64,000 bases of DNA from Microbacterium nymphoidis (GTDB taxonomy: Bacteria; Actinomycetota; Actinomycetes; Actinomycetales; Microbacteriaceae), in assembly GCF_021044885.1 (NCBI RefSeq), contig NZ_JAJNOD010000005.1, forward strand, positions 1 to 64,000. Reading direction: 5' to 3'. Position numbers and translations under genes: made by a program. Below the pieces are notes generated by a model. The model saw nothing but the letters and a program-made list of their open reading frames with translations, ran no database searches and was not told the DNA's origin. This document shows, one piece after another, positions 25,360-34,153 of the stretch (position 1 is its first letter; each line of letters begins with the position of its first letter).

Positions 25360-26346
25360 TCAGCCGGCGGTAGCCGCTCGCGCGTAGTCGTGGTTCACGA
25401 TGGCGGCACCGTCGCTGCCGGACAGGAAATCGATCACGTTCTGCGCTGCGTGGATCGGAAGATCGACCAGCGCCTCCGGCGAGTACCAGGCCGCGTGCGG
25501 GGTGAGCAGCACGTCGTCGCGCCCGCGCAGCACGCTGTCCGCGGGAAGGGGTTCGGCGGCGAAGACGTCCAGCGCCGCGCCGGCGATCGTGCCCGCATCC
25601 AGCGCTGCGACAAGGGCGTCCTCATCGATGAGCGGTCCCCGGCAGGTGTTCACGATCACCGCGCCGGGGCGCATCGTGGCGAGCGCCGCCGCGTCGATGA
25701 GGTGATGGGTTTCGGCGGTGAGCGGTACGTGGAGGGTGAGCACATCCGCCGCGGCGATGGCGGCAGCGATATCGGCGACCTCGCATCCGGCGGCGGTGAC
25801 GGCAGCCGCCGGCGCGTAGGGGTCGGCCACGACCACCCGGAATCCGATGCCGCGCAGGGAGCGCGCCACCAGGGAGCCGATGCGGCCGAAGCCCAGCACG
25901 GACACGGTGGTGGTGGATGGGCGCACGGCCGCGGGGTGGGCGTCGACGGCTCGCCAGGTCCCCTCGCGGACCGCGCGGTCGTAGGACGCGAGCCCCCGTG
26001 CCTGCGCCATGATCATCGCCACCGTGTGGGCGGCGACCTCCTCGATGCAGTAGCTCGGTGTGTTCGCGACGGCGATGCCGCGCGCGGTGGCCGCCTCCAC
26101 GTCGATCATGTCGTAGCCGATGCCGAGCCGGGAGATGATCCGCAGGTTCGGCAGCGCATCCATCACCTCCGCCGTGATGCGCGCCCACTGCACGACGAGC
26201 GCTTCAGCATCGGCGCCGATCTCGGCGATGGCGTCGGGGGTGGGTGCGCAGGAGCGCACGGCGTCGATGCCGGCAGCGGAGAGGGCGTCCTCGACGGGGG
26301 TGCCGGGCAGGTCGCAATCGGTCACGAGCACACGAGAGGCTGTCAT
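25360..26346 (-). CDS. D-isomer-specific 2-hydroxyacid dehydrogenase (C-terminal-binding-protein-like)
   Basis: The 328-residue NAD-dependent enzyme should interconvert a 2-hydroxy acid and 2-keto acid. The Rossmann motif VLGFGRIGSLVARSL lies at about 149-163, the catalytic Arg in NTCRGPLIDEDAL (about 233), Glu near 262 and His in LLTPHAAWYSPEAL (about 283). The ATG at 26346 lies 25 bases from the divergent SDR ATG with a shared mirror-image promoter; a longer upstream frame would overlap the SDR and is rejected. It runs alone toward the FAA hydrolase gene. Confidence 0.88.
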   Translation of the reverse strand: MTASRVLVTDCDLPGTPVEDALSAAGIDAVRSCAPTPDAIAEIGADAEALVVQWARITAEVMDALPNLRIISRLGIGYDMIDVEAATARGIAVANTPSYCIEEVAAHTVAMIMAQARGLASYDRAVREGTWRAVDAHPAAVRPSTTTVSVLGFGRIGSLVARSLRGIGFRVVVADPYAPAAAVTAAGCEVADIAAAIAAADVLTLHVPLTAETHHLIDAAALATMRPGAVIVNTCRGPLIDEDALVAALDAGTIAGAALDVFAAEPLPADSVLRGRDDVLLTPHAAWYSPEALVDLPIHAAQNVIDFLSGSDGAAIVNHDYARAATAG

Positions 26347-26377
26347 GCGGAAAATGCTATAGCATTTCCGCATGACA
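26341..26377. promoter_or_regulatory. Mirror-image divergent leaderless promoter and operator
   Basis: An almost perfect palindrome covers both start codons: TGTCATGCGGAAAATGCT on the left and AGCATTTCCGCATGACA on the right, with one extra A. Its centre ATGCTATAGCAT (26354-26365) is a perfect 12-bp palindrome. TAGCAT (26360-26365) lies six bases before the SDR ATG; its mirror (26359-26354) lies seven bases before the dehydrogenase ATG. Both genes would be leaderless and begin ATGACAGC. GCTATAGCAT recurs at 36716-36725 beside the GntR gene, so a GntR site is likely. Confidence 0.65.
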
Positions 26378-27121
26378 GCACGACGTTCTCTCATCACGGG
26401 GGCGAGTTCCGGAATCGGAACCGCTGTCGCCCTCGAACTGGCGGCACAGGGCCACGCCCTCTGGATCACGTTCACCGGTCGCGAGGAAGCGGCGGCGGAC
26501 GTCGCCGCGCGATGCCGGGAGGCGGGGGCGGCGGAGGTGCACGTCTCCCGTCTCGACCTGCGCGATTCGGCATCCGTGGAGGGCCTGATCGCCGAGATCA
26601 CCGAGACATGGGGCGACCTGCACGTCCTGGTGAACAACGGCGGGGTATGCCCGTACACCGCATATCCGGACATCGATCTGGAGGAGTGGGACTTCGTCAT
26701 GGAGACCAATGCACGCGGAACCTTCTGGCTGACGCGCGCGGCGCTCCCGCTGCTTCGTGCAGCCGCGGGGGATCGCAGCGTGATCAACGTCGCCTCCATC
26801 GCGGGCCAGGTGGGAGCGCTGGCCACCGGGATGCACTACGCCGCCAGCAAGGGCGCCATCCTCGCCCTCACCCGGAGCTTCGCTCGTCACCTCGCGTCCG
26901 AGGGCATCCGGGTGAACGCGGTGACGCCGGGAGCCGTGGACAGCGCGATCACCGCGAACCTCACCCCCGAAGCGCGGGAGAAGCTGGAATCCGGCATTCC
27001 GCTCGGCGCCTTCGGCCAGCCGGCGGACATCGCCTGGATCATCGCCGGTCTGGCATCCCCGCGCGCCGCCTTCGTGACCGGCGCCACCTACGACGCCAAC
27101 GGAGGCACCCGCATTGACTGA
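26372..27121 (+). CDS. SDR-family oxidoreductase
   Basis: The 249-residue classical short-chain dehydrogenase/reductase has the cofactor motif TGASSGIG (9-16), NNGG in place of NNAG (about 89-92), a catalytic Ser (NVASIAGQ, about 141), Tyr-Lys in HYAASKG (about 157-163) and the PGAVDSAIT loop. It probably oxidises a hydroxyl of a sugar acid, with NAD(P). The gene starts at a leaderless-type ATG and overlaps the next gene by eight bases. Confidence 0.88.
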   Translation: MTARRSLITGASSGIGTAVALELAAQGHALWITFTGREEAAADVAARCREAGAAEVHVSRLDLRDSASVEGLIAEITETWGDLHVLVNNGGVCPYTAYPDIDLEEWDFVMETNARGTFWLTRAALPLLRAAAGDRSVINVASIAGQVGALATGMHYAASKGAILALTRSFARHLASEGIRVNAVTPGAVDSAITANLTPEAREKLESGIPLGAFGQPADIAWIIAGLASPRAAFVTGATYDANGGTRID

Positions 27122-27449
27122 CCGCAGCGCACACGACACCGTCCTCGCCCAGCTGGACGCCTTCAACGCCCACGACCTCGACGCGTTCGTGGCGACCTAC
27201 GCGGATGACGCCGTGATCACCGGGGTGGCCCCCGAGCCGATCGTGGGGGCGGTGGCGATCCGCGCGTTCTACGAGCCGCGACTGCAGAACCCGGAGCTCT
27301 CCTGTGTGATCGACTCCTCGGTGCTGTTCGGTGATCGCTGGGTGGTCGCCCGTGAATACGTGATCAACGCCGGTGTGTCCACGGAGACCATCGCGACGTT
27401 CGACGTGGTCGCCGGCCGCATCTCCCGCGCGTCGATGCTGAAGGCCTGA
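27114..27449 (+). CDS. NTF2-like / SnoaL-type small protein
   Basis: The 111-residue protein shows the NTF2-like pattern (LAQLDAFNAHDLDAFVATYADDAVITG, split across about 11-37, then VGAVAIRAFYEPRLQ). Such folds bind or isomerise small ligands; the substrate is unknown. The start is an unusual TTG overlapping the SDR end by eight bases, with GGAGG eight bases upstream, so it is translationally coupled to the SDR. Confidence 0.75.
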   Translation: MTDRSAHDTVLAQLDAFNAHDLDAFVATYADDAVITGVAPEPIVGAVAIRAFYEPRLQNPELSCVIDSSVLFGDRWVVAREYVINAGVSTETIATFDVVAGRISRASMLKA

Positions 27450-27457
27450 CCGCCCAG

Positions 27458-27518
27458 AAACCCCGGCGAGTCCGAGAAGCCCTGCACCGCGGGGTTTCCC
27501 GGACTCGCCGGGGTTTTT
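27458..27518. terminator. Long-stem bidirectional terminator (repeat family B)
   Basis: AAACCCCGGCGAGTCCG (27458-27474) pairs with CGGACTCGCCGGGGTTT (27500-27516), ending in TTTTT on the plus strand. It sits between convergent stops at 27449 and 27525. Its outline (GAAACCC, GCGAGTCCGA, then CGGAC, GGGTT, TCGCG, stop codon) matches the element at 49481-49547. Confidence 0.8.
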
Positions 27519-27524
27519 CGCGCG

Positions 27525-28328
27525 TCAGGAACCGGAGGGGTAGTGGGCCGCGATGGAGGGGCGGAGAGACAGATCCCCGAAGCCGGAGGTCCAGCCGCCG
27601 TCCACCGCGATCGACTGGCCCGTGAGGTACGGCGTCTCGTCGGAGAGCAGGAAGGCCGCGAAGGCGGCGACCTCCTCCGCCGTGGCGATGCGCCCCATGG
27701 GCGGCCCCTCCGCGAGCGCTCGCTCCTCGGCAGCTGGATCCGCGGCGGCGGCGATCTGCGCTTCCAGGTGCGGGGTGCGTACACCGCCCGGGGCGAGGGT
27801 GTTGCACCGGATGTTCACCCCGCCGTACGTGACGGCGACACTGCGGGAGAGGGCGTCGATGCCGCCCTTGGTGAACTCGTACGCGCTGTACTCGGGATGC
27901 CCGGCGCGACCGTGGATCGAGCCGATGTTGACGATCGCGCCACCGCTGGACTGCGCGAGGAACGTCTTCACCGCCACCGAGCAGCCCCAGATGTAGCCGA
28001 GGCCGTTGATATCGACGATCTCGCGCACCGCGTCGGCGTCCAGTTCGTGAAGCGGCGTGGCGCGGGTGATCCCGGCGTTGTTGACCCAGCCGGCGAGCGG
28101 CGCCCGGGCGGTGGCCTCGGCGGCCGCACGCTCGTGAGCCGTGACGTCGGACGAGTCCCCGAGGACCACGGCGGCGACCGCACCGGCTTCGAGGCTGCCA
28201 GAGCCGGCGGAGCGCTCCAGTCCCACCACGATCCACCCGTCGGCGGTGAGCCGCTCGGCGATCGACCGTCCGATGCCCTTGCCGCTGCCGGTGACCACCA
28301 CGCTGCGGTGCTGCAGATCGTGTCGCAT
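27525..28328 (-). CDS. SDR-family oxidoreductase
   Basis: The 267-residue dehydrogenase carries TGSGKGIG (13-20), NNAG (about 87-90), NIGSIHG (catalytic Ser about 138), YSAYEFTKGG (Tyr/Lys about 150-154) and the C-terminal TGQSIAVDGGWTSG. It is the last gene of a minus-strand operon starting at 36649, one base after the enolase-family stop and preceded by AAAGGA. It probably oxidises a keto-deoxy sugar acid or the starting sugar. Confidence 0.88.
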   Translation of the reverse strand: MRHDLQHRSVVVTGSGKGIGRSIAERLTADGWIVVGLERSAGSGSLEAGAVAAVVLGDSSDVTAHERAAAEATARAPLAGWVNNAGITRATPLHELDADAVREIVDINGLGYIWGCSVAVKTFLAQSSGGAIVNIGSIHGRAGHPEYSAYEFTKGGIDALSRSVAVTYGGVNIRCNTLAPGGVRTPHLEAQIAAAADPAAEERALAEGPPMGRIATAEEVAAFAAFLLSDETPYLTGQSIAVDGGWTSGFGDLSLRPSIAAHYPSGS

Positions 28329-28329
28329 G

Positions 28330-29412
28330 TCAGTCCTTTCCCGATGCCGTGAAATCGAAGCGGGCGGGATCGAGGGAAAAGCCCAGCCCCGGCCCCGCCG
28401 GAGGGGTGACACGGCCCGCGAAACGCGGGCCGTCCACAATGAGAGTGGGTGCCGGGTCGTACGGGTTACCGCCGCGCGCGAAGGTCTCGACCTCGATACC
28501 GAGGTGCGCCGTGACCTCCGGATACACGTGCCCCGACACGGGAACGCCGCGCTCACGCGCCCAGGCAATCAGCTCGCGCGCGGGCGTGATCCCGCCCACG
28601 GCGATCACGTCCAGGCGCAGCACATCCACGTTCCCCTCGATGACGAGCCGTCGCAGCACGTCCGGATCGGTGACCTCGTCGCCCACCGAGATCGGAAGTC
28701 CGCTCTCACGCCGGATGCGAGCGCACCCCAGCGCGTCCTCGGGAAGCAGCGGATCTTCGAGCCAGTCCAAGCGGATGTCACCCCACTGCCGGATCTCGGC
28801 GACCGCCTCGTCGGCGTCGCGCCAGCCGAAGCCGACATCGACCACGAGACCGGTCTGCTCCGGCAGTTCCTCGTTGAGGATGCCGATGAGCGCACGCATG
28901 TACGCCGCATCCGGCGTGCGCGAGATCTTCACCCGCTTCCAGCCGTCCGCCTGGGCGAGCACTTCGTCGGCGACCTCGCGCGGTGCACGATCGGGTGACG
29001 GGTAGGCCGCCACGAGCATCGCGTCCCGGGGCTCGCCGCTCTCCCCGATCAGTTGCCACACCGGCACCCCCGCGCGTTGCGCCGCCACATCCCACGCCGC
29101 CACATCCACGAGCCCGATCGCGCGGCGGACCAGACCCACCCGGCCCACGATGGCGCTGCCACGCAGCATCCGCTCCCAGAGCGCGGCAGGGTCATCCGCG
29201 TCGGCGCCCACCGCATGCGGGGTGACCAGCCGCTGCACGATCTCCGCCATCGGTGCCTCCCGGCTGAGGCAGTACGCGTGCCCGGTGCGACCGGCATCGT
29301 CGCGGACCTGCACCGCGGAGTACTCGCGCCGCGTCACCGTCATCGCCCCCAGGCGCAGCGGCTGCGGCAGGGGCAGCACCGCGGTGGCGGCGCTCACGTC
29401 GGCGAGCGTCAT
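28330..29412 (-). CDS. Enolase-superfamily sugar-acid dehydratase (mandelate racemase/muconate lactonizing group)
   Basis: The 360-residue enzyme has an N-terminal cap and a barrel with catalytic KxK in WKRVKISR (about 165), metal ligands in VVDVGFGW (Asp about 194), WLEDPLLPED (Glu about 219) and SVGDEVTDPD (about 245), and a catalytic His in VSGHVYPEVTAHL (about 297). This points to acid-sugar dehydration, but the exact substrate cannot be read. The ATG overlaps the preceding SDR stop by one base (TGATG). A longer frame upstream would run through that SDR. Confidence 0.85.
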   Translation of the reverse strand: MTLADVSAATAVLPLPQPLRLGAMTVTRREYSAVQVRDDAGRTGHAYCLSREAPMAEIVQRLVTPHAVGADADDPAALWERMLRGSAIVGRVGLVRRAIGLVDVAAWDVAAQRAGVPVWQLIGESGEPRDAMLVAAYPSPDRAPREVADEVLAQADGWKRVKISRTPDAAYMRALIGILNEELPEQTGLVVDVGFGWRDADEAVAEIRQWGDIRLDWLEDPLLPEDALGCARIRRESGLPISVGDEVTDPDVLRRLVIEGNVDVLRLDVIAVGGITPARELIAWARERGVPVSGHVYPEVTAHLGIEVETFARGGNPYDPAPTLIVDGPRFAGRVTPPAGPGLGFSLDPARFDFTASGKD

Positions 29413-30173
29413 CACTCGGGCTTCTTCGCGAGGGGCACGCCGTAGTCCACCATGAACCCGCCGTCCACGTACAGGGTCTGCCCGTTCATGTAGCTGGCGT
29501 TGTCGGAGACGAGGAAGCTGACCGCGGCCGCGATCTCGTTGGCATCGGCGAGCCGCCCCGCCGGGATGCGGGACAGGATCGTGGCGGGGTTGAGGGTTCC
29601 CGCCGCGACGCCCTGCTGGAAGACGCCGGTGTCGACGTAGCCCGGCGCCACCGCGTTCACCCGCACGCCCCGGGCAGCCCATTCGGCACCCGCGGTGGAG
29701 GTCAGGCCGATGACGGCGGCCTTCGTGGTGGCGTAGGGGGCACGGCCCGCCGATCCGCGCGCGGAGATGGAGGAGATGTTCACGATTCGTCCGCCGCCGT
29801 TCGCCAGCATGCGCCGGCCTGCGGCCTGCAGGCAGGCAAAGACGCCGTGCAGGTTCACGTTGACGACGGCGGACCACTCGTCCCAGGTGAGGTCCTCGAT
29901 ACCACGATGACGCTGGATCCCGGCGTTGTTGATGAGAACGGCGATGGGCCCGAGCTCCGCCTCGATCTCACCGAACACCCGGTCGACGGCCACCGGATCG
30001 GTGACGTCCAGCTCACGCCAGAGAACGCCCGCGGGGTTCTCCTCGGCGGTGAGGCCGGGCACCCGGTCCACCGCGACGACGCGGTAGCCGTCCGACGCGA
30101 GACGCTGGCCGATCTGCCAGCCGATGCCGGCGGCTCCTCCGGTGATGACGGCGATGGGTGCGGATTCGGTCAT
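29412..30173 (-). CDS. SDR-family oxidoreductase
   Basis: The 253-residue enzyme has TGGAAGIG (11-18), NNAG (about 88), NISSISARG (Ser about 140), YATTKAAV (Tyr/Lys about 153-157), PGYVDTGVF and MNGQTLYVDGGF. It closely fits the glucose- or sugar-dehydrogenase style of SDR and could perform the first oxidation of a sugar to its lactone. The start ATG follows AAGGACCCCTC. It lies in the operon between the ceramidase-like protein and the dehydratase. Confidence 0.87.
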   Translation of the reverse strand: MTESAPIAVITGGAAGIGWQIGQRLASDGYRVVAVDRVPGLTAEENPAGVLWRELDVTDPVAVDRVFGEIEAELGPIAVLINNAGIQRHRGIEDLTWDEWSAVVNVNLHGVFACLQAAGRRMLANGGGRIVNISSISARGSAGRAPYATTKAAVIGLTSTAGAEWAARGVRVNAVAPGYVDTGVFQQGVAAGTLNPATILSRIPAGRLADANEIAAAVSFLVSDNASYMNGQTLYVDGGFMVDYGVPLAKKPE

Positions 30174-30204
30174 GAGGGGTCCTTCTGTACAGCGATGTCG
30201 GCGC

Positions 30205-31572
30205 TCAGACGAGCGAGGAGATGAGATCAGCGGCGTGGGCTTCCAGCCGCGCCAGGGATCCGGGGGCGAGCGGGGTCTGCCAGGCCTGGTAGGCGCCGCG
30301 CTCATAGGCGTCGTCGCTCGGGAGGTAGACGAAGCCCGGGCCGTTGCTCAGGTTGGCGACCACCACCGCGTGCCGGGGGAAGCGGGATCGCAGTGCGGTC
30401 TGCAGGTGGGAGTATGCCTCGCCGGGGTGGGCCACCAGCACGGCGCCGCCGAGTCGCCACACCCACACCGGGTGCTGCACGGTGGGCCCGTCGATGTACC
30501 CCTCCCGCAGATTCCGTGCCCGCAGCAGCCGCTCCTCGCGGCTGCGTGCGTCGATGTCCGCCCACTGATCGGCCAGCTCCTCCAGGGAGGGAAGATCGAC
30601 CAGGTCCAGCTCCACCGCGGCGTTCGCTACGCCGATGACGGTGTCGGCGGCCACCGGCGTCGGCTGCCACATCCCGAGCGGTGCCCCGGACTCGACCACA
30701 CCGGTGAGCTGGAGGCTGGTTCCGGGATCGGGCAGTGCGGCCAGGGCCGCCAGCACCGCGTGACCGAGGGATGCACCGTGGCGATCCGCCACGGCGAGAT
30801 CGCCCGTGTACTGCTCGCGCGGGGCCAGCTCCCCCGAGGCCCCCTGCAGGAAGGCGACCGGCGCGCCCGTGCTCTCCTCGACCAGATCGCGCATCGCCCC
30901 GACGTAGTCCGGCGAGACCAGACGGTTCTGCCAGCTGAGGGTGGTGGGATGACACGCATAGTTCACGATCGTGGCGAGGGCCGAGCCCTCCCGCGTCAGG
31001 CGACCGACGAGCACGGTGTCATCCGCGCTCTCCTCCGGCGCGAAGGCGACGAGGGCGCGGCCGTCCAGGGTGAGCTCGCGATTGCCCGCGAGCGAGCATC
31101 GCCCGACCGCCCACTCCAGTCGCGCCGGTGCCAGCGCGCCGAGCGCCTCACGGGCGGCGTCGGATGCCTGGGATGCGAAGTGCTCCAGGTAACCCGGAAT
31201 CAGCTCCCCGCCCTCGAGATGGGCATCGGCCGCGCACAGCACGGGACCCGCGTGCGTGTGGCTGAGCGAGATGATCAGGCGCTCGGGCGGAAGTCCCGTG
31301 GCGGCGAGGACGGCGGAGCGCACGCCGGCCTCATCCGCCACCCGGCGCCACCAGGTGGCGTCCGCCGTGATCAGCACGACCGGCTCGTCTCCCGGCGAGC
31401 GGAAGGCGAGGGCCGTCAGCGTCATGTGCCGATGCTGTCCCTCAGAGGCGTTCCAGTCCGCCGGGCCCCAGTTGCGGGCGCGAATGCCGACGGGCGGGTC
31501 GATGATCCGGCGCGCGACCCCCGCCTCAAGATCGGCAGCCGGCACCGGGATGCGCTCGTTCAGACCGGTCAT
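30205..31572 (-). CDS. Neutral/alkaline ceramidase-like protein
   Basis: The 455-residue protein resembles the N-terminal domain of neutral ceramidases: GVARRIIDPPVGI near the start, SLSHTHAGP (metal-ligand His pair, about 101-109), NYACHPTTL (His about 212) and LQGASGELAPRE (about 240). No signal peptide is visible, so it is probably cytosolic, unlike secreted ceramidases. In this operon the substrate is more likely a sugar or acyl derivative than ceramide; that is inference. The ATG overlaps the ABC ATPase stop (ATGA). Confidence 0.7.
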   Translation of the reverse strand: MTGLNERIPVPAADLEAGVARRIIDPPVGIRARNWGPADWNASEGQHRHMTLTALAFRSPGDEPVVLITADATWWRRVADEAGVRSAVLAATGLPPERLIISLSHTHAGPVLCAADAHLEGGELIPGYLEHFASQASDAAREALGALAPARLEWAVGRCSLAGNRELTLDGRALVAFAPEESADDTVLVGRLTREGSALATIVNYACHPTTLSWQNRLVSPDYVGAMRDLVEESTGAPVAFLQGASGELAPREQYTGDLAVADRHGASLGHAVLAALAALPDPGTSLQLTGVVESGAPLGMWQPTPVAADTVIGVANAAVELDLVDLPSLEELADQWADIDARSREERLLRARNLREGYIDGPTVQHPVWVWRLGGAVLVAHPGEAYSHLQTALRSRFPRHAVVVANLSNGPGFVYLPSDDAYERGAYQAWQTPLAPGSLARLEAHAADLISSLV

Positions 31573-33299
31573 GCGCGTCCCTTCGTCAGCAGCGTGGTGG
31601 TGGAGGCCCCGGTCCGCTCGTCGAGCTCCGCAGCCAGGCGCCGACGCTCGCGCTCCTGCGCCGGATCCGCCACGGGGATCGCCGCCATCAGCGATCGGGT
31701 GTACTCGTGCTGCGGGTCGGCGAACAGGTCGTCGCGCGGTCCCATCTCCACGATTCTGCCCTGCTGCATGACCGCCACGGTGCTCGACATGTAGCGGATC
31801 ACCGCGAGGTCGTGACTGATGAAGAGGTACGTCAGCCCGAGCTCGCGCTGCAGTGCCCGCAGCAGGTTCAGCACCTGCGCCTGGATCGAGACGTCCAGCG
31901 CGGAGACCGACTCGTCGAGCACCATGAAGTCCGGTTCCAGCGCGAGGGAGCGCGCGATCGACACACGCTGGCACTGGCCTCCCGACATCTCCCGCGGGAA
32001 GCGCTCCGCGAACTCGTCCCCGAGGCCCACGAGCCGCAGCATCTCGCGCACCTTCTCGCTGCGGGAGGCCTTCGTGCCGATTCCGTGCGCCTTCAGCGGT
32101 GCCTCGATCAGCTGGCTCACCGTCTGACGACGATTGAGCGCCGAGAACGGGTCCTGGAACACCATCTGCATGCGCCGGCGCAGCTGACGCAGCTCGCCAC
32201 CGCCGATGCGATGCGGATCGACACCGTCGAACTCCACCGCGCCGCCGTCGATCGGGTTCAGCGCGAGCACCGCCTTCGAGACGGTGGACTTGCCCGATCC
32301 GGATTCGCCCACCAGGCCGAAGGTCTCCCCACGGCGCACGTCGAAGCTGACGCCGTCGACGGCGGTGACCACCCGCCCCGACCCCAGCCGGAACCGCTTG
32401 GTCACATCGCGCACCGACAGCAGCACGTCGCCCGGTTCGCGCGGCGGAAGAGACTCGGCGCCCACCGCATCCGTTCCCCGCTCCAGCACCTCGACGGCCG
32501 TGGGAATGGGGCGATCCACATCGATGGTGAGATCGACCACAGCGCCCATCAGCGCCTGGGTGTACGGGTCCTGCGGTCGCGCATACACGTCGTCCACGGC
32601 GCCGGTCTCCACCGTGCGCCCGTGACGGAGCACCTGAATGCGCTCGCAGAAGCCCGCGGCGATGCCGAGGTCATGAGTGATCAGCACCACCGCGGTGCCG
32701 TACTCGGCGGCCATCCGGTCGAGCAGATCGATGATGCGCGACTGCGTGGTGACATCCAGTGCGGTGGTGGGCTCGTCCGCGATCAGCAGTTGGGGCCGCG
32801 AGGACATCGCCATCGCGATCATGACGCGCTGGCGCATGCCGCCGGAGAACTCGTGCGGGTACTGCGCCATCCGCTCCTCGGGATACGGCACACCCACATC
32901 GGCCAGCAGCTCCACGGCACGCGCGTGCGCGGCCTGACGCGAGACACGGTCGTGCAGACGCACGGCCTCGATCAGCTGCGCGCCGATGGTGAGCACCGGG
33001 TTGAGGGAGCTCATCGGGTCCTGGTAGACCATCGCGATCTCGCCGCCGCGCAGCTTCGCCATCTCCCGCTCGCTGAGAGCCAGCAGGTCACGACCCTGGA
33101 AGCGGATCTCGCCGCCGAGCCGCGCGCCCGCGTTCAGGCGCATCACGGACAGCGCGGTGAGCGACTTGCCCGACCCGGACTCGCCGACCAGGCCTAGCTT
33201 CTCTCCGGGCGCGACCTGCAGATCGATGCCCTTCACGGGGGTCGCGGATCCGTAGGAGACGGTGAGTCCACGGATGTCGAGCACGGGTTCCACGCTCAT
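31569..33299 (-). CDS. Dipeptide-type ABC transporter, fused double ATPase (OppD-OppF)
   Basis: The 576-residue protein joins two ATPase domains normally encoded separately. Domain 1 (about 5-270) has GESGSGKS (about 40), HEFSGGMRQR and LLIADEPTTALD. Domain 2 (about 290-560) has GESGSGKST (about 328), MSGGQCQR and FMVLDESVSALD. Both Walker B glutamates are present. Each half ends with an oligopeptide-type C-terminal segment (DPYTQALM, HEYTRSLM). The ATG at 33299 overlaps the permease stop (ATGA). Confidence 0.92.
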   Translation of the reverse strand: MSVEPVLDIRGLTVSYGSATPVKGIDLQVAPGEKLGLVGESGSGKSLTALSVMRLNAGARLGGEIRFQGRDLLALSEREMAKLRGGEIAMVYQDPMSSLNPVLTIGAQLIEAVRLHDRVSRQAAHARAVELLADVGVPYPEERMAQYPHEFSGGMRQRVMIAMAMSSRPQLLIADEPTTALDVTTQSRIIDLLDRMAAEYGTAVVLITHDLGIAAGFCERIQVLRHGRTVETGAVDDVYARPQDPYTQALMGAVVDLTIDVDRPIPTAVEVLERGTDAVGAESLPPREPGDVLLSVRDVTKRFRLGSGRVVTAVDGVSFDVRRGETFGLVGESGSGKSTVSKAVLALNPIDGGAVEFDGVDPHRIGGGELRQLRRRMQMVFQDPFSALNRRQTVSQLIEAPLKAHGIGTKASRSEKVREMLRLVGLGDEFAERFPREMSGGQCQRVSIARSLALEPDFMVLDESVSALDVSIQAQVLNLLRALQRELGLTYLFISHDLAVIRYMSSTVAVMQQGRIVEMGPRDDLFADPQHEYTRSLMAAIPVADPAQERERRRLAAELDERTGASTTTLLTKGRA

Positions 33300-34153
33300 C
33301 GGCGCACCCCCTTCTTCTCGCCGGCGCCGAGTTGGTCGGCCAGCACGTTGAGCAGCCAGATGGTGACGAAGATGAACAGCGCCGGGAAGATGACGTAGCC
33401 GATGGACTGGTACATCTTCTGGTAACCCTGCTGCACGAGCGTGCCCCACGTCGCCTCCGGCGGCGCGATGCCGAGGCCGACGAAGCTGAGCGAGGCCTCC
33501 AGCAGGATCGCGTTGGCCGCGTTGATCGCCGCCTGCACCACGATGGCTCCGCGCACATTGGGCAGCACCTCGGTGAGCACCAGACGCGGACGGGAGGCGC
33601 CGAACGCGACGGCCGCAGTGAAGTAGTCCTCCTTCAGCTCGCTCAGCACGGAGGACCGCACGAGGCGCGCCGTCGTGGGGGTGAGGAGGATGCCCACGAT
33701 GACGGCGAGCTTGACGGGATCAGCACCGAAAGCAGAGACGAACACCAGCGCGAACAGGATCTGCGGGATCGCCATCACCGTGTCGGCCAGACGCATCAGC
33801 AGCTCGTCCAGCCAGCCACCGAGGAACGCGGCCGCCATACCCCACACGAGGCCGAGCAGCATGGCGAGCACGGTGGCGCCGAGCGCGATGAAGATGGTGA
33901 GCTGACCGCCGAACAGAATGCGGCTGAGCAGGTCTCGTCCCAGCTCGTCGGTGCCGAGCAGGTGCGCGCCGCCCAGACCGACCAGGCGGTCCGGAGACTG
34001 GGCCGCGGGATCGTACGGGGCGACGATCGGCGCCAGCACGCTGGCCAGCACGATGAGCCCCAGCACGCTCGCGGAGATGATCGTGAGGACCGGGAACCGA
34101 CGGCGACGGGTCGCGCGTTCCCGGGCGGTCACAAGGGTGAGCGTGTCAGCCAT
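33296..34153 (-). CDS. Dipeptide-type ABC transporter permease (DppC-like)
   Basis: The 285-residue inner permease has a cytoplasmic N-terminus, one helix at about 22-45, the family segment HLLGTDELGRDLLSRILFGG split at about 64-84, and a five-helix core with the coupling loop EASLSFVGLGIAPPEATWG (about 226-244). It overlaps the DppB-like gene by eight bases and the ATPase gene by four. Confidence 0.92.
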   Translation of the reverse strand: MADTLTLVTARERATRRRRFPVLTIISASVLGLIVLASVLAPIVAPYDPAAQSPDRLVGLGGAHLLGTDELGRDLLSRILFGGQLTIFIALGATVLAMLLGLVWGMAAAFLGGWLDELLMRLADTVMAIPQILFALVFVSAFGADPVKLAVIVGILLTPTTARLVRSSVLSELKEDYFTAAVAFGASRPRLVLTEVLPNVRGAIVVQAAINAANAILLEASLSFVGLGIAPPEATWGTLVQQGYQKMYQSIGYVIFPALFIFVTIWLLNVLADQLGAGEKKGVRR

